Assembly: GCF_051014445.1 (NCBI RefSeq)
Contig: NW_027488368.1
Span: 9,936,001 to 10,000,000, forward strand
Direction: 5' to 3'
From: Colletes latitarsis
Taxonomy: Eukaryota; Arthropoda; Insecta; Hymenoptera; Colletidae
DNA length: 64,000 nucleotides
The position numbers and the translations under genes were made by a program. The notes beneath the pieces are model-generated. The model was not told the origin of the DNA. It saw only the letters and a list, made by a program, of their open reading frames with translations, and did no database searches. Each line of letters begins with the position of its first letter. Positions within the stretch are counted from its first letter, which is position 1. Below are positions 26,236-39,369 of this stretch, one piece after another.

Positions 26236-27977
26236 CGAATAGTGTTTTAGAGGATAACGCCGGTTATGTCTCGGTTAGGACTGGGATTTGCCCTCATCTG
26301 GCTCGTACATTCGCATTTTTCGCCTACTTGTTGGCCAGATCTCGGGTTTTTTGTAGTTTGGAACACGTCGTAAAGTGGTTCCACACCGAAACAGTCAATT
26401 AAACCTGGTTCCGATTAATATTTTAGATGATAACGCCGGTTATGTCTGGGTTAGGTCTGGCATTTGCCCTCATCTGGCTCGTATTTTTGCATTTTTCGCA
26501 TACTTGTTGGGCAGATCCTGGGTTTTTTCTGGTTTGGATCACGTAGTAATGTGGTACAACACTGAAACAGTCCATAAAAGCTGCTTCCGATAAATAGTTT
26601 GGAGGATAACGCTGGTTATGTTTGAGTTAGTTCTGGTATTTGCAAACATCAGGCTCGTACTTTCGCATTTTTCGCATACTTGTTAGCCAGATCCTGGGAT
26701 ATTTCTGGTTTGGATCACGTAGTAATGCGGTACCACACCGAAACAGTCAACTAAACCTGGTTGGGATTAATATTTTTGAGGACAACGCCGGTTACGTCTT
26801 TGTTAGGTCTGGGAATTGCCCTCATCTGGATCGTACTTTCGCATTTTTCGCATACGTGTTGGCCAGATCCTGGCCTTTTTCTGGCTTGGACCACGTAGTA
26901 ATGTGGTACCACACTGTCAATAAAAGCTGGTTCCGATTAGTATTTTAGAGGATAACGCTGGTTATGTCTGGGTTAGTTCTGGTATTTGCAATCATCTGGG
27001 TCATACTTTCGCATTTTTCCCATACTTGTTGGCCAGATTCTGGCCTTTTTCTGGCTTTGACATGGCAGTAATGTGGTACCACACTGAAACAGTCAATTAA
27101 ACCTGGTTCCGATTATTATTTTAGAGGATAACACAGGTTATGTCTCAGTTAGGTCTGGTATTTGCCCACATCTGTCTCGTACTTTCGCATTTTTCGCATA
27201 CTTGTTGGCCAGATCCTGGGCTTTTTCTGACTTGGATCACGTAGTAATGTGGTACCACACTGTCAATAAAAGCTGGTTCCGATTAGTATTTTAGAGGATA
27301 ACGCTGGTTACGTTTGTGTTAGTTCTGGTATTAGCAATCATCTGGCTCGTACTTTCGCATTTTTCACATACTTGTTGGCCAGATCCTGGCTTTTTTCTGG
27401 TTTGGATCACGTAGTAATGTGGTAACACACTGTCAATAAAAGATGGTTCCGAATAGTATTTTAGAGGATAACGCTGGTTATGGCTGGGTTAGTTCTGGTA
27501 TTTGCAATCATCTGGCTCATACTTACGCGTTTTTCGCATACTTGCTGGCCAGATCCTGGGCTTTTTCAGGCTTTGACATGGCAGTGATGTGGTACCACAC
27601 TGAAACAGTCAATTAAACCTGGTTCCGATTAATATTTTAGAGGATAGCGCAGGTTATGTCTCGGTTAGGTCTGGTATTTGCCCTCATCTGGCTCGAACTT
27701 TCGCATTTTTCGCATACTTGTTGGCCAGATCCTGACCTTTTTCTGGCTTTGACCACGTAGTAATGTGGTACCACACTGAAACAGTCAATTAAAGCTGGTT
27801 CCGATTAATATTTTAGATTATATCGCCGGTTATGTCTGGGTTAGGTCTGGTATTTGACCTCATCTGGCTCGTACTTTCGCATTTTTCGCATACCTGTCGG
27901 CCAGTTCCTGGCGTTTTTCTGGTTTGGATCATGTATTAATGCGGTACCACTCTGAAACAGTCAATAGATGCTGGTTC
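26236..27977 (+). repeat. Nested higher-order unit U2 (1,742 bp)
   Basis: This is the ten-monomer version of U1 with one extra 170-bp monomer. A third unit begins at 27978 and matches until about 28381, where its sequence switches to another monomer order. U2 recurs at 30253-31994 inside the 4,017-bp duplication. Confidence 0.85.
27250..27424 (+). repeat. 170-bp monomer lacking the GAAACA hexamer
   Basis: CACACTGTCAATAAAAG replaces CACACTGAAACAGTCAATAAAAG, a clean 6-bp loss. About nineteen copies occur, near 8481, 14981, 20081, 23591, 23941, 25341, 25685, 26911, 27257, 27425, 28477, 28821, 30928, 31274, 31442, 32494, 32838, 34591 and 37221. They cluster at 23.6-37.2 kb. I saw none to the right of 37.3 kb. 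Confidence 0.85.
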
Positions 27978-29921
27978 CGAATAGTGTTTTAGAGGATAAC
28001 GCCGGTTATGTCTCGGCCAGGTCTGGGATTTGCCCTCATCTGGCTCGTACATTCGCATTTTTCGCCTACTTGTTGGCCAGATCTCGGGTTTTTTGTAGTT
28101 TGGAACACGTCATAAAGTGGTTCCACACCGAAACAGTCAATTAAACCTGGTTCCGATTAATATTTTAGATGATAACGCCGGTTATGTCTGGGTTAGGTCT
28201 GGTATTTGCCCTCATCTGGCTCGTATTTTTGCATTTTTCGCATACTTGTTGGGCAGATCCTGGGTTTTTTCTGGTTTGGATCACGTAGTAATGTGGTACA
28301 ACACTGAAACAGTCCATAAAAGCTGCTTCCGATAAATAGTTTGGAGGATAACGCTGGTTATGTTTGGGTTAGTTCTGGTATTTGCCCACATCTGTCTCGT
28401 ACTTTCGCATTTTTCGCATACTTGTTGGCCAGATCCTGGGCTTTTTCTGACTTGGATCACGTAGTAATGTGGTACCAAACTGTCAATAAAAGCTGGTTCC
28501 GATTAGTATTTTAGAGGATAATGCTGGGTATGTCTGCGTTAGTAATGGTATTTGCAATCATCAGGCTCATACTTTCGCATTTTTCGCATACTTGTTGGGC
28601 AGATCCTGGGTTTTTTCTGGATTGGATCACGTAGTAATGTGGTACCACACTGAAACGAACTATAAAAGCTCGTTCCGATGAATAGTTTGGAGGATAACGC
28701 TGGTTACGTTTGGGTTAGTTCTGGTATTAGCAATCATCTGGCTCGTACTTTCGCATTTTTCACATACTTGTTGGCCAGATCCTGGCTTTTTTCTGGTTTG
28801 GATCACGTAGTAATGTGGTAACACACTGTCAATAAAAGCTGGTTCCGAATAGTATTTTACAGGATAACGCTGGTTATGGCTGGGTTAGTTCTGGTATTTG
28901 CAATCATCTGGCTCATACTTACGCGTTTTTCGCATACTTGCTGGCCAGATCCTGGGCTTTTTCTGGTTTGGATCCCGTAGTAATGAGGTTCCACACCGAA
29001 ACAGTCAATTAAACCTGGTTCCGATTAATATTTTAGAGGATAACGCCGGTTATATCTCGGTTAGGTCTGGTATTTGCCCTCATCTGTCTCGTACTTTCGC
29101 ATTTTTCGCATACTTGTTTGCCAGATTCTGGCCTTTTTCTGGCTTTGACCACGTAGTAATGTGGTACCTCACTGAAACAGTCAATTAAACCTGGTTCCGA
29201 TTAATGTTTTAGAGGATAACGCAGGTTATGTCTCGGTTAGGTCGGGAATTTGCCCACATTTGGCTCGTACTTTCGCATTTTTCGCATACTTGTTGGCCAG
29301 ATCCTGGCCCTTTTCTGGTTTGGATCACGTTGTAACGCGGCACCACACAGAAACAGTCAATTAATCCTTGCTGCGATTAATATTTTAGAGGATAGCGCAA
29401 GTTATGTCTCGGTTAGGTCTAGGATTTGTCCTCATCTGGCTCGTACTTTCGCATTTCTCGCATAATAGTTGGCCAGATCCTGGGCTTTTTCTGACTTGGA
29501 TCACGTGTAATGTGGTACCACACTGAAACAGTCAATAGAAGCTGGTTCCGAATTGTATTTTAGAGGTTAACGCAGTTTACGTCTGGGTTAGTTCTGGTAT
29601 TCGCAATCATCTGGCTCATACTTTCGCGTTTTTCCCATACTTGTTGGGCAGATCCTGGCCTTTTTCTGGCTTGGACCACGTAGTAATGTGGTACCACACC
29701 GAAACAGTCAATTAAACCTGGTTGCGATTAATATTTTAGAGGATAACACCGGTTATGTCTGGGTTAGGTCTGGTATTTGCCCTCATCTGGCTCATACTTT
29801 CGCGTTTTTCCCATACTTGTTGGACAGATCCTGGCCTTTTTCTGGCTTGGACCACATAGTAATGTGGTACAACACTGAAACAGTCCATAAAAGCTGCTTC
29901 CGATAAATTGTTTGGAGGATA

Positions 29922-32900
29922 GCGCAGGTTATGTCTCGGTTAGGTCTGGTATTTGCCCTCATCTGGCTCGAACTTTCGCATTTTTCGCATACTTGTTGGC
30001 CAGATCCTGGCCTTTTTCTGGCTTTGACCACGTAGTAATGTGGTACCACACTGAAACAGTCAATTAAAGCTGGTTCCGATTAATATTTTAGATTATATCG
30101 CCGGTTATGTCTGGGTTAGGTCTGGTATTTGTCCTCATCTGGCTCGTACTTTCGCATTTTTCGCATACTTGTCGGCCAGTTCCTGGCGTTTTTCTGGTTT
30201 GGATCATGTATTAATGCGGTACCACTCTGAAACAGTCAATAGATGCTGGTTCCGAATAGTGTTTTAGAGGATAACGCCGGTTATGTCTCGGTTAGGTCTG
30301 GGATTTGCCCTCATCTGGCTCGTACATTCGCATTTTTCGCCTACTTGTTGGCCAGATCTCGGGTTTTTTGTAGTTTGGAACACGTCGTAAAGTGGTTCCA
30401 CACCGAAACAGTCAATTAAACCTGGTTCCGATTAATATTTTAGATGATAACGCCGGTTATGTCTGGGTTAGGTCTGGCATTTGCCCTCATCTGGCTCGTA
30501 TTTTTGCATTTTTCGCATACTTGTTGGGCAGATCCTGGGTTTTTTCTGGTTTGGATCACGTAGTAATGTGGTACAACACTGAAACAGTCCATAAAAGCTG
30601 CTTCCGATAAATAGTTTGGAGGATAACGCTGGTTATGTTTGAGTTAGTTCTGGTATTTGCAAACATCAGGCTCGTACTTTCGCATTTTTCGCATACTTGT
30701 TAGCCAGATCCTGGGATATTTCTGGTTTGGATCACGTAGTAATGCGGTACCACACCGAAACAGTCAACTAAACCTGGTTGGGATTAATATTTTTGAGGAC
30801 AACGCCGGTTACGTCTTTGTTAGGTCTGGGAATTGCCCTCATCTGGATCGTACTTTCGCATTTTTCGCATACGTGTTGGCCAGATCCTGGCCTTTTTCTG
30901 GCTTGGACCACGTAGTAATGTGGTACCACACTGTCAATAAAAGCTGGTTCCGATTAGTATTTTAGAGGATAACGCTGGTTATGTCTGGGTTAGTTCTGGT
31001 ATTTGCAATCATCTGGGTCATACTTTCGCATTTTTCCCATACTTGTTGGCCAGATTCTGGCCTTTTTCTGGCTTTGACATGGCAGTAATGTGGTACCACA
31101 CTGAAACAGTCAATTAAACCTGGTTCCGATTATTATTTTAGAGGATAACACAGGTTATGTCTCAGTTAGGTCTGGTATTTGCCCACATCTGTCTCGTACT
31201 TTCGCATTTTTCGCATACTTGTTGGCCAGATCCTGGGCTTTTTCTGACTTGGATCACGTAGTAATGTGGTACCACACTGTCAATAAAAGCTGGTTCCGAT
31301 TAGTATTTTAGAGGATAACGCTGGTTACGTTTGTGTTAGTTCTGGTATTAGCAATCATCTGGCTCGTACTTTCGCATTTTTCACATACTTGTTGGCCAGA
31401 TCCTGGCTTTTTTCTGGTTTGGATCACGTAGTAATGTGGTAACACACTGTCAATAAAAGATGGTTCCGAATAGTATTTTAGAGGATAACGCTGGTTATGG
31501 CTGGGTTAGTTCTGGTATTTGCAATCATCTGGCTCATACTTACGCGTTTTTCGCATACTTGCTGGCCAGATCCTGGGCTTTTTCAGGCTTTGACATGGCA
31601 GTGATGTGGTACCACACTGAAACAGTCAATTAAACCTGGTTCCGATTAATATTTTAGAGGATAGCGCAGGTTATGTCTCGGTTAGGTCTGGTATTTGCCC
31701 TCATCTGGCTCGAACTTTCGCATTTTTCGCATACTTGTTGGCCAGATCCTGACCTTTTTCTGGCTTTGACCACGTAGTAATGTGGTACCACACTGAAACA
31801 GTCAATTAAAGCTGGTTCCGATTAATATTTTAGATTATATCGCCGGTTATGTCTGGGTTAGGTCTGGTATTTGACCTCATCTGGCTCGTACTTTCGCATT
31901 TTTCGCATACCTGTCGGCCAGTTCCTGGCGTTTTTCTGGTTTGGATCATGTATTAATGCGGTACCACTCTGAAACAGTCAATAGATGCTGGTTCCGAATA
32001 GTGTTTTAGAGGATAACGCCGGTTATGTCTCGGCCAGGTCTGGGATTTGCCCTCATCTGGCTCGTACATTCGCATTTTTCGCCTACTTGTTGGCCAGATC
32101 TCGGGTTTTTTGTAGTTTGGAACACGTCGTAAAGTGGTTCCACACCGAAACAGTCAATTAAACCTGGTTCCGATTAATATTTTAGATGATAACGCCGGTT
32201 ATGTCTGGGTTAGGTCTGGTATTTGCCCTCATCTGGCTCGTATTTTTGCATTTTTCGCATACTTGTTGGGCAGATCCTGGGTTTTTTCTGGTTTGGATCA
32301 CGTAGTAATGTGGTACAACACTGAAACAGTCCATAAAAGCTGCTTCCGATAAATAGTTTGGAGGATAACGCTGGTTATGTTTGGGTTAGTTCTGGTATTT
32401 GCCCACATCTGTCTCGTACTTTCGCATTTTTCGCATACTTGTTGGCCAGATCCTGGGCTTTTTCTGACTTGGATCACGTAGTAATGTGGTACCAAACTGT
32501 CAATAAAAGCTGGTTCCGATTAGTATTTTAGAGGATAATGCTGGGTATGTCTGCGTTAGTAATGGTATTTGCAATCATCAGGCTCATACTTTCGCATTTT
32601 TCGCATACTTGTTGGGCAGATCCTGGGTTTTTTCTGGATTGGATCACGTAGTAATGTGGTACCACACTGAAACGAACTATAAAAGCTCGTTCCGATTAAT
32701 AGTTTGGAGGATAACGCTGGTTACGTTTGGGTTAGTTCTGGTATTAGCAATCATCTGGCTCGTACTTTCGCATTTTTCACATACTTGTTGGCCAGATCCT
32801 GGCTTTTTTCTGGTTTGGATCACGTAGTAATGTGGTAACACACTGTCAATAAAAGCTGGTTCCGAATAGTATTTTACAGGATAACGCTGGTTATGGCTGG

Positions 32901-33756
32901 GTTAGTTCTGGTATTTGCAATCATCTGGCTCATACTTACGCGTTTTTCGCATACTTGCTGGCCAGATCCTGGGCTTTTTCTGGTTTGGATCCCGTAGTAA
33001 TGAGGTTCCACACCGAAACAGTCAATTAAACCTGGTTCCGATTAATATTTTAGAGGATAACGCCGGTTATATCTCGGTTAGGTCTGGTATTTGCCCTCAT
33101 CTGTCTCGTACTTTCGCATTTTTCGCATACTTGTTTGCCAGATTCTGGCCTTTTTCTGGCTTTGACCACGTAGTAATGTGGTACCTCACTGAAACAGTCA
33201 ATTAAACCTGGTTCCGATTAATGTTTTAGAGGATAACGCAGGTTATGTCTCGGTTAGGTCGGGAATTTGCCCACATTTGGCTCGTACTTTCGCATTTTTC
33301 GCATACTTGTTGGCCAGATCCTGGCCCTTTTCTGGTTTGGATCACGTTGTAACGCGGCACCACACAGAAACAGTCAATTAATCCTTGCTGCGATTAATAT
33401 TTTAGAGGATAGCGCAAGTTATGTCTCGGTTAGGTCTAGGATTTGTCCTCATCTGGCTCGTACTTTCGCATTTCTCGCATAATAGTTGGCCAGATCCTGG
33501 GCTTTTTCTGACTTGGATCACGTGTAATGTGGTACCACACTGAAACAGTCAATAGAAGCTGGTTCCGAATTGTATTTTAGAGGTTAACGCAGTTTACGTC
33601 TGGGTTAGTTCTGGTATTCGCAATCATCTGGCTCATACTTTCGCGTTTTTCCCATACTTGTTGGGCAGATCCTGGCCTTTTTCTGGCTTGGACCACGTAG
33701 TAATGTGGTACCACACCGAAACAGTCAATTAAACCTGGTTGCGATTAATATTTTAG
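29922..33756 (+). repeat. Large duplication, copy 2 (period 4,017 bp)
   Basis: Near-identical to 25905-29739. Similarity ends at about 33757, where AGGAAAGCGCC replaces AGGATAACACC. The near absence of differences indicates a recent duplication or conversion. Confidence 0.92.
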
Positions 33757-35300
33757 AGGAAAGCGCCGGTTATGTCTCGGTTAGGTCTGGGATTTGCCCT
33801 GATCTGACTCGTAATTTCGCATTTTTCGCATACTTGTTGGCCAGATCCTGGCCTTTTTCTGGCTTTGACCACGTAGTAATGTGGTACCACACTGAAACAG
33901 TCAATTAAACCTGTTTGCGATTGATATTTTAGAGGATAACGCCGGTTATGTCACGGTTTGGTCTGGTATTAGCAATCATCTGGCTCATACTTTCGCATTT
34001 TTCCCATACTAGTTGGCCAGATCCTGGGCTTTTTCTGGTTTGGATAACGTAGTAATGTGGTACCACACTGAAACAGTCAATTAAACCTGGTTGCGATTAA
34101 TATTTTAGAGGATAGAGCAGGTTATGTCTCGGTTAGGTCTGGGATTTGCCCTCATCTGGCTCGAACTTTCGCATTTTTCGCATACTTGTTGGCCAGATCC
34201 TGGGCTTTTTCTGGCTTGGACAACGTAGTGATGTGGAACCACACTGAAACAGTCAATTAAACCTGGTTCCGATTAATATTTTAGAGGATAACGCCGGTTA
34301 TGTCTGGGTTAGGTCTGGTATTTGCCCTCATCTGGCTCGTAATTTTGCATTTTTCGCATACTTGTTGGGCAGATCCTGGCCTATTTCTGGTTTGGATCAC
34401 GTAGTAATACGGTACCACACCGAAACAGTCAATTATACCTGGTTCAGATTAATAGTTTAGAGGATAACGCTGGTTAAGTTTGGGTTAGTTCTGGTATTAG
34501 CAATCATCTGGCTCGTACATTCGCATTTTTCGCCTACTTGTTGGCCAGATCTCGGGTTTTTTGTAGTTTGGAACACGTAGTAATGTGGTACCACACTGTC
34601 AATAAAAGCTGGTTCCGATTAGTATTTTAAAGGACAACGCTGGTTATGTCTGGGTTAGTTCTGGTATTTGCAATCATCTGGCTCATACTTTCGCATTTTT
34701 CCCATACTTGTTGGCCAGATTCTGGCCTTTTTCTGGCTTTGACATGGCAGTAATGTGGTACCACACTGAAACAGTCAATTAAACCTGGTTCCGATTAGTA
34801 TTTTAGAGGATAATGCTGGTTATGTCTGGGTTAGTTCTGGTATTTGCAATCATCTGGCTCATACTTTCGCGTTTTTCGCATACTTGTTGGACAGATCCTG
34901 GGTTTTTTCTGGTTTGGATCATGTAGTAATACGGTACCACACCGAAACAGTAAATTAAGCCTGGTTGCGATTAATATTTTAGAGGATAACGCCGGTTATA
35001 TCTCGGTTAGGTCTGGGATTTGCACTCATCTTGCTCGTACCTTCGCATTTTTCGCATACTTGTTGGCCTGATCCTGGCCTTTTCCTGGTTTGGATCACGT
35101 AGTAATGCGGTACCACACTGAAACAGTCAATTAAACCAGGTTGCGATTAATATTTTGGAGGATAACGCTGGTTTTGTTTGGGTTAGTTCCGGTATTTGCA
35201 ACCATATGGCTCATACTTTCGCATTGTTTGCATACTTGTTGGGCAGATCCTGGACTTCTTCTGGTTTCGATCACGTAGTGATGTGGTACCACACTGAAAC

Positions 35301-35420
35301 AGTCAATGAAGGCTGGATTCGATATATATTTTAGAGGATAACACCGGTTAGGTCTGGGTTACGTCTGGTATTTGTAATCATTTGCCACATACTTACGCAT
35401 TTTTGGCATGCTTGTTTGCC
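35301..35420 (+). repeat. First ATATAT-junction monomer (type T)
   Basis: The monomer junction reads GGCTGGATTCGATATATATT in place of the usual GCGATTAATATT. It is followed by AACACCGGTTAGGTCTGGGTTA and, 60 bp on, ATTTGCCACATAC. The change creates an ACCGGT palindrome and an alternating AT run. At least fourteen more copies follow at 38657, 42355, 45700, 46228, 48164, 48692, 50804, 51332, 53268, 53796, 56260, 60827, 62060 and 63117 (positions of GATATAT). Confidence 0.88.
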
Positions 35421-35680
35421 ACATCCTGGGTTCATTTCTGGCTCGGACCACGTGGTAATGTGGTACCACACCGAAACAGTCAATGAAACCTGGTTGCGAT
35501 TAATATTTTAGAGGATAACGCTGGTTATGTCAGGGTTAGGTATGATATTTGCCCTAATCTTGCTCGTACTTCCGCATTTTTCGCATACTTTTTGGGCAGA
35601 TCCTCGCCTTTTTCTGTTTTGGATCACGTAGTAATGTGGTACCACACTGAAACAGTCAATTAAACCTGGTTCCAATTAGT

Positions 35681-35857
35681 ATCGTAGAGGATAACGCTGG
35701 TTATGTCAGGGTTAGCACTGGTATTTGCCCTCATTTGGCTCGTACTTTCGTATTTTTCTCATACTTGTTGGGCAGCTCCTGGGCTTTTTTCTGGTTAGGA
35801 TCACGTATTAATGTGGTGGCGCACTGAGGTAGACAATTCAACCTGGATTCTATCAAT
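35681..35857 (+). repeat. Marker monomer type M, copy 1
   Basis: A divergent monomer of 177 bp. Diagnostic marks are a TATCGTAGAGG start, TTCGTATTTTTCTCATAC, GGGCAGCTCC, GGTTAGGATCACGTATTAAT, then GTGGTGGCGCACTGAGG in place of the palindrome, and ACAATTCAACCTGGAT. The palindrome is destroyed. Seven further copies occur, all to its right. Confidence 0.9.
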
Positions 35858-37160
35858 ATTTTAGAGGATAACGCCGGTTAAGTCTGGATTAGGTCAGGGA
35901 TTTGGCCTCATCTGGCTCGTACTTTCGCATTTCTCGCATACTTGTTGGCCAGATCATGGGCTTTTTCTGGTTTGCATCCCGTCGTAATGTGGTTCCACAC
36001 CGAAACAGTCAATTAAACCTGGTTGCGATTAATATTTTAGGGGATAACGCCGGTTATGTCTGGGTTAGGTCTGGTATTTGCCCTCATCTGGCACGTACTT
36101 TCGCATTTTTCGCATACTTGTTGGCCAGATCCTGGCCTTTTTCAGGTTTGGATCACGCAGTAATGCGGTACCACACCGAAACAGTCAATTAAGCCTGGTA
36201 GCGATTAATATTTTAGAGGATAACGCCGGTTATGTCTCGGTTAGGTCTGGGATTTGTCCTCATCTGGCTCGTACTTTCGCATTTTTCGCATACTTGTTGG
36301 CCAGTTCATGGGCTTTTTCTGACTTGGATCACGTAGTAATGTGGTATCACACTGAAACAGTCAATAAAAGCTGGTTCCGATTTGTATTTTAGGGGATAAC
36401 GCTGTTTATGTCTGGGTTAGGTCTGGTATTTGCCCTCATCTGGCTCGAGCTTTCGCATTTTTCGCATACTTGTCGGCCAGATCCTGGCCTTTTTCTGGCT
36501 GTGACCACGTAGTAATGTGGTACCACACTGAAACAGTCAATTAAACCTGTTTGCGATTGATATTTTAGAGGATAACGCCGGTTATGTCACGGTTTGGTCT
36601 GGTATTAGCAATCATCTGGCTCATACTTTCGCATTTTTCGCATACTTGTTGGGCAGATCCAGGCCTTTTTCTGGTTTGGATCCCGTAGTAATGAGGTTCC
36701 ACACCGAAGCAGTCAATTAAACCTGGTTGCGATTAATATTTCAGAGGATAACGCCGGTTATGTCTCGGTTAGGTCTGGGATTTGGCCTGATCTGACTCGT
36801 AATTTCGCATTTTTCCCATACTTGTTGGCCAGATCCTGGCCTTTTTCTGGCTGTGACCACGTAGTAATGTGGTACCACACTGAAACAGTCAATTAAACCT
36901 GTTTGCGATTGATATTTTAGAGGATAACGCCGGTTATGTCACGGTTTGGTCTGGTATTAGCAATCATCTGGCTCATACTTTCGCATTTTTCCCATACTAG
37001 TTGGCCAGATCCTGGGCTTTTTCTGGTTTGGATCACGTAGTAATGTGGTACCACACTGAAACAGTCAATTAAACCTGGTTGCGATTAATATTTTAGAGGA
37101 TAGAGCAGGTTATGTCTCGGTTAGGTCTGGGATTTGCCCTCATCTGGCTCGTACTTTCGC

Positions 37161-37200
37161 ACTTATCGCATACTTGTTGGCCTGGGCTTTTTCTGGCTTG
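37161..37200 (+). repeat. Monomer with 6-bp deletion at GGCC
   Basis: TTGGCCTGGGC replaces the usual TTGGCCAGATCCTGGGC, removing AGATCC. It is a single-copy change as far as I saw. Confidence 0.8.
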
Positions 37201-39192
37201 GATCACGTAGTAATGTGGTAACACACTGTCAATAAAAGCTGGTTCCGAATATTATTTTAGAGGATAACGCCGGTTATGTCTGGGTTAGGTCTGGTATTTG
37301 CCCTCATCTGGCTCGTACTTTCGCATTTTTCGCTTACTTGTTGACCAGATCCTGGCATTTTTTCTGGCTTGGACAACGTAGTGATGTGGTACCACACCGA
37401 AACAGTCAATTAAACCTGGTTCCGATTAATATTTTAGAGGACAACGCCGGTTATGTCTGGGTTAGGTCTGGTATTTGCCCTCATCTGGCTCGTACTTTCG
37501 CATTTTTCGCTTACTTGTTGACCAGATCCTGGCATTTTTTCTGGTTTGGATCCCGTAGAAATGTGGTTCCACAACGAAGCAGTCAATTAAACCAGGTTGC
37601 GCTTAATATTTTAGAGGATATCGCCGGCTATGACTCGGTTAGGTCTGGTATTTGCCCTCATCTGGCTCGTACTTTCGCATTTTTCGCATACTTGTTGGCC
37701 AGATCCTGGCCTTTTTCTGGCTTGGACAACGTAGTGATGTGGAACCACACTGAAAGAGTCAATTAAACCTGGTTCCGATTAATATTTTAGAGGATAACGC
37801 CGGTTATGTCGGGGTTAGGTCTGGTATTTGCCCTCATCTGGCTCGTAATTTTGCATTTTTCGCATACTTGTTGGGCAGATCCTGGGTTTTTTCTGGTTTG
37901 GACCACGTAGTAATGCGGTACCACACCGAAACAGTCAATTAAACCTGGTTCAGATTAATAGTTTAGAGGATAACGCTGGTTAAGTTTGGGTTAGTTCTGG
38001 TATTAGCAATCATCTGGCTCGTACTTTCGCATTTTTCGCATACTTCTTGGGCAGATCCTGGCCCTTTTCTGGCTTGGACCACGTAGTAATGCGGTACCAC
38101 ACTCAAACAGTGAATTAAACCTGGTTGCGATAAATATTTTAGAGGGTAGCGGCGGCTATTTCTCGGTTAGGTCTGGGCTTTGCCCTCATCTGTCTCATAC
38201 TTACGCTTTTTCGCATACTTGTTGGCCAGATGCTGGGTTCTTTTCTGGTTTGGATCCCATAATAATGACGTTCCACACCGAAACAGTCAATTAAACGTGG
38301 TTTCGATTAATATTTTAGAGGATAACGCCGGTTACATCTCGGTTAGGTCTGGGATTTGCACTCATCTGGCTCGTACCTTCGCATTTTTCGCATACTTGTT
38401 GGCCAGATCCTGGCCCTTTCCTGGTTTGGATCACGTAGTAATGCGGTACCACACTGAAACAGTCAATTAAACCAGGTTGCGATTAATATTTTGGAGGATA
38501 ACGCTGGTTTTGTTTGGGTTAGATCCGGTATTTGCAACCATATGGCTCATACTTTCGCATTGTTTGCATACTTGTTGGGCAGATCCTGGACTTCTTCTGG
38601 TTTCGATCACGTAGTGATGTGGTACCACACTGAAACAGTCAATGAAGGCTGGATTCGATATATATTTTAGAGGATGACACCGGTTAGGTCTGGGTTACGT
38701 CTGGTATTTGTAATCATTTGCCACATACTTTCGCATTTTTGGCATGCTTGTTTGCCACATCCTGGGTTCATTTCTGGCTCGGACCACGTGGTAATGTGGT
38801 ACCACACCGAAACAGTCATTGAAACCTGGTTGCGATTAATATTTTAGAGGATAACGCTGGTTATGTCAGGGTTAGGTATGATATTTGCCCTAATCTTGCT
38901 CGTACTTCCGCATTTTTCGCATACTTGTTGGGCAGATCCTCGCCTTTTTCTGTTTTGGATCACGTAGTAATGTGGTACCACACTGAAACAATCAATTAAA
39001 CCTGGTTCCGATTAATATTTTAGAGGATAACGCCGATTATGCCTGGGTCAGGTCTGGTATTTGCCCTGATTTGGCTCGTACTTTCGCATTTCTCGCATAC
39101 TTGTTGGCCAGATTCTGGGCTTTTTCAGGTTTGTATCACGCAGTAGCGTGGTACCACACTGAAACAGTCAATTAAACCTGGTTCCGATTAGT

Positions 39193-39369
39193 ATCGTAGA
39201 GGATAACGCTGGTTATGTCAGGGTTAGCTCTGGTATTTGCCCTCATTTGGCTCGTACTTTCGTATTTTCCTGATACTTGTTGGGCAGCTCCTGGGCTTTT
39301 TTCTGGTTAGGATCACGTATTAATGTGGTGGCGCACTGAGGTAGACAATTCAACCTGGATTCTATCAAT
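39193..39369 (+). repeat. Marker monomer type M, copy 2
   Basis: Same diagnostic set as copy 1, 3,512 bp downstream, with TATTTTCCTGATAC as a private change. Confidence 0.9.

Larger units (their letters stand above)
25905..29739 (+). repeat. Large duplication, copy 1 (period 4,017 bp)
   Basis: About 3.83 kb that recurs at 29922-33756. I noticed only a handful of differences by eye, such as GTCATAAAG against GTCGTAAAG at 28111/32128 and GATGAATAG against GATTAATAG near 28680/32697. About one monomer separates the end of copy 1 from the start of copy 2. The duplication includes units U2 and the start of U3. Confidence 0.92.

Noticed and set aside
35681..35857. Marker monomer M as an inserted mobile element
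   Set aside because: It stays in phase, has monomer length (176-177 bp), aligns to the consensus along its whole length, and shows no target-site duplication or terminal repeats. It is a diverged monomer.
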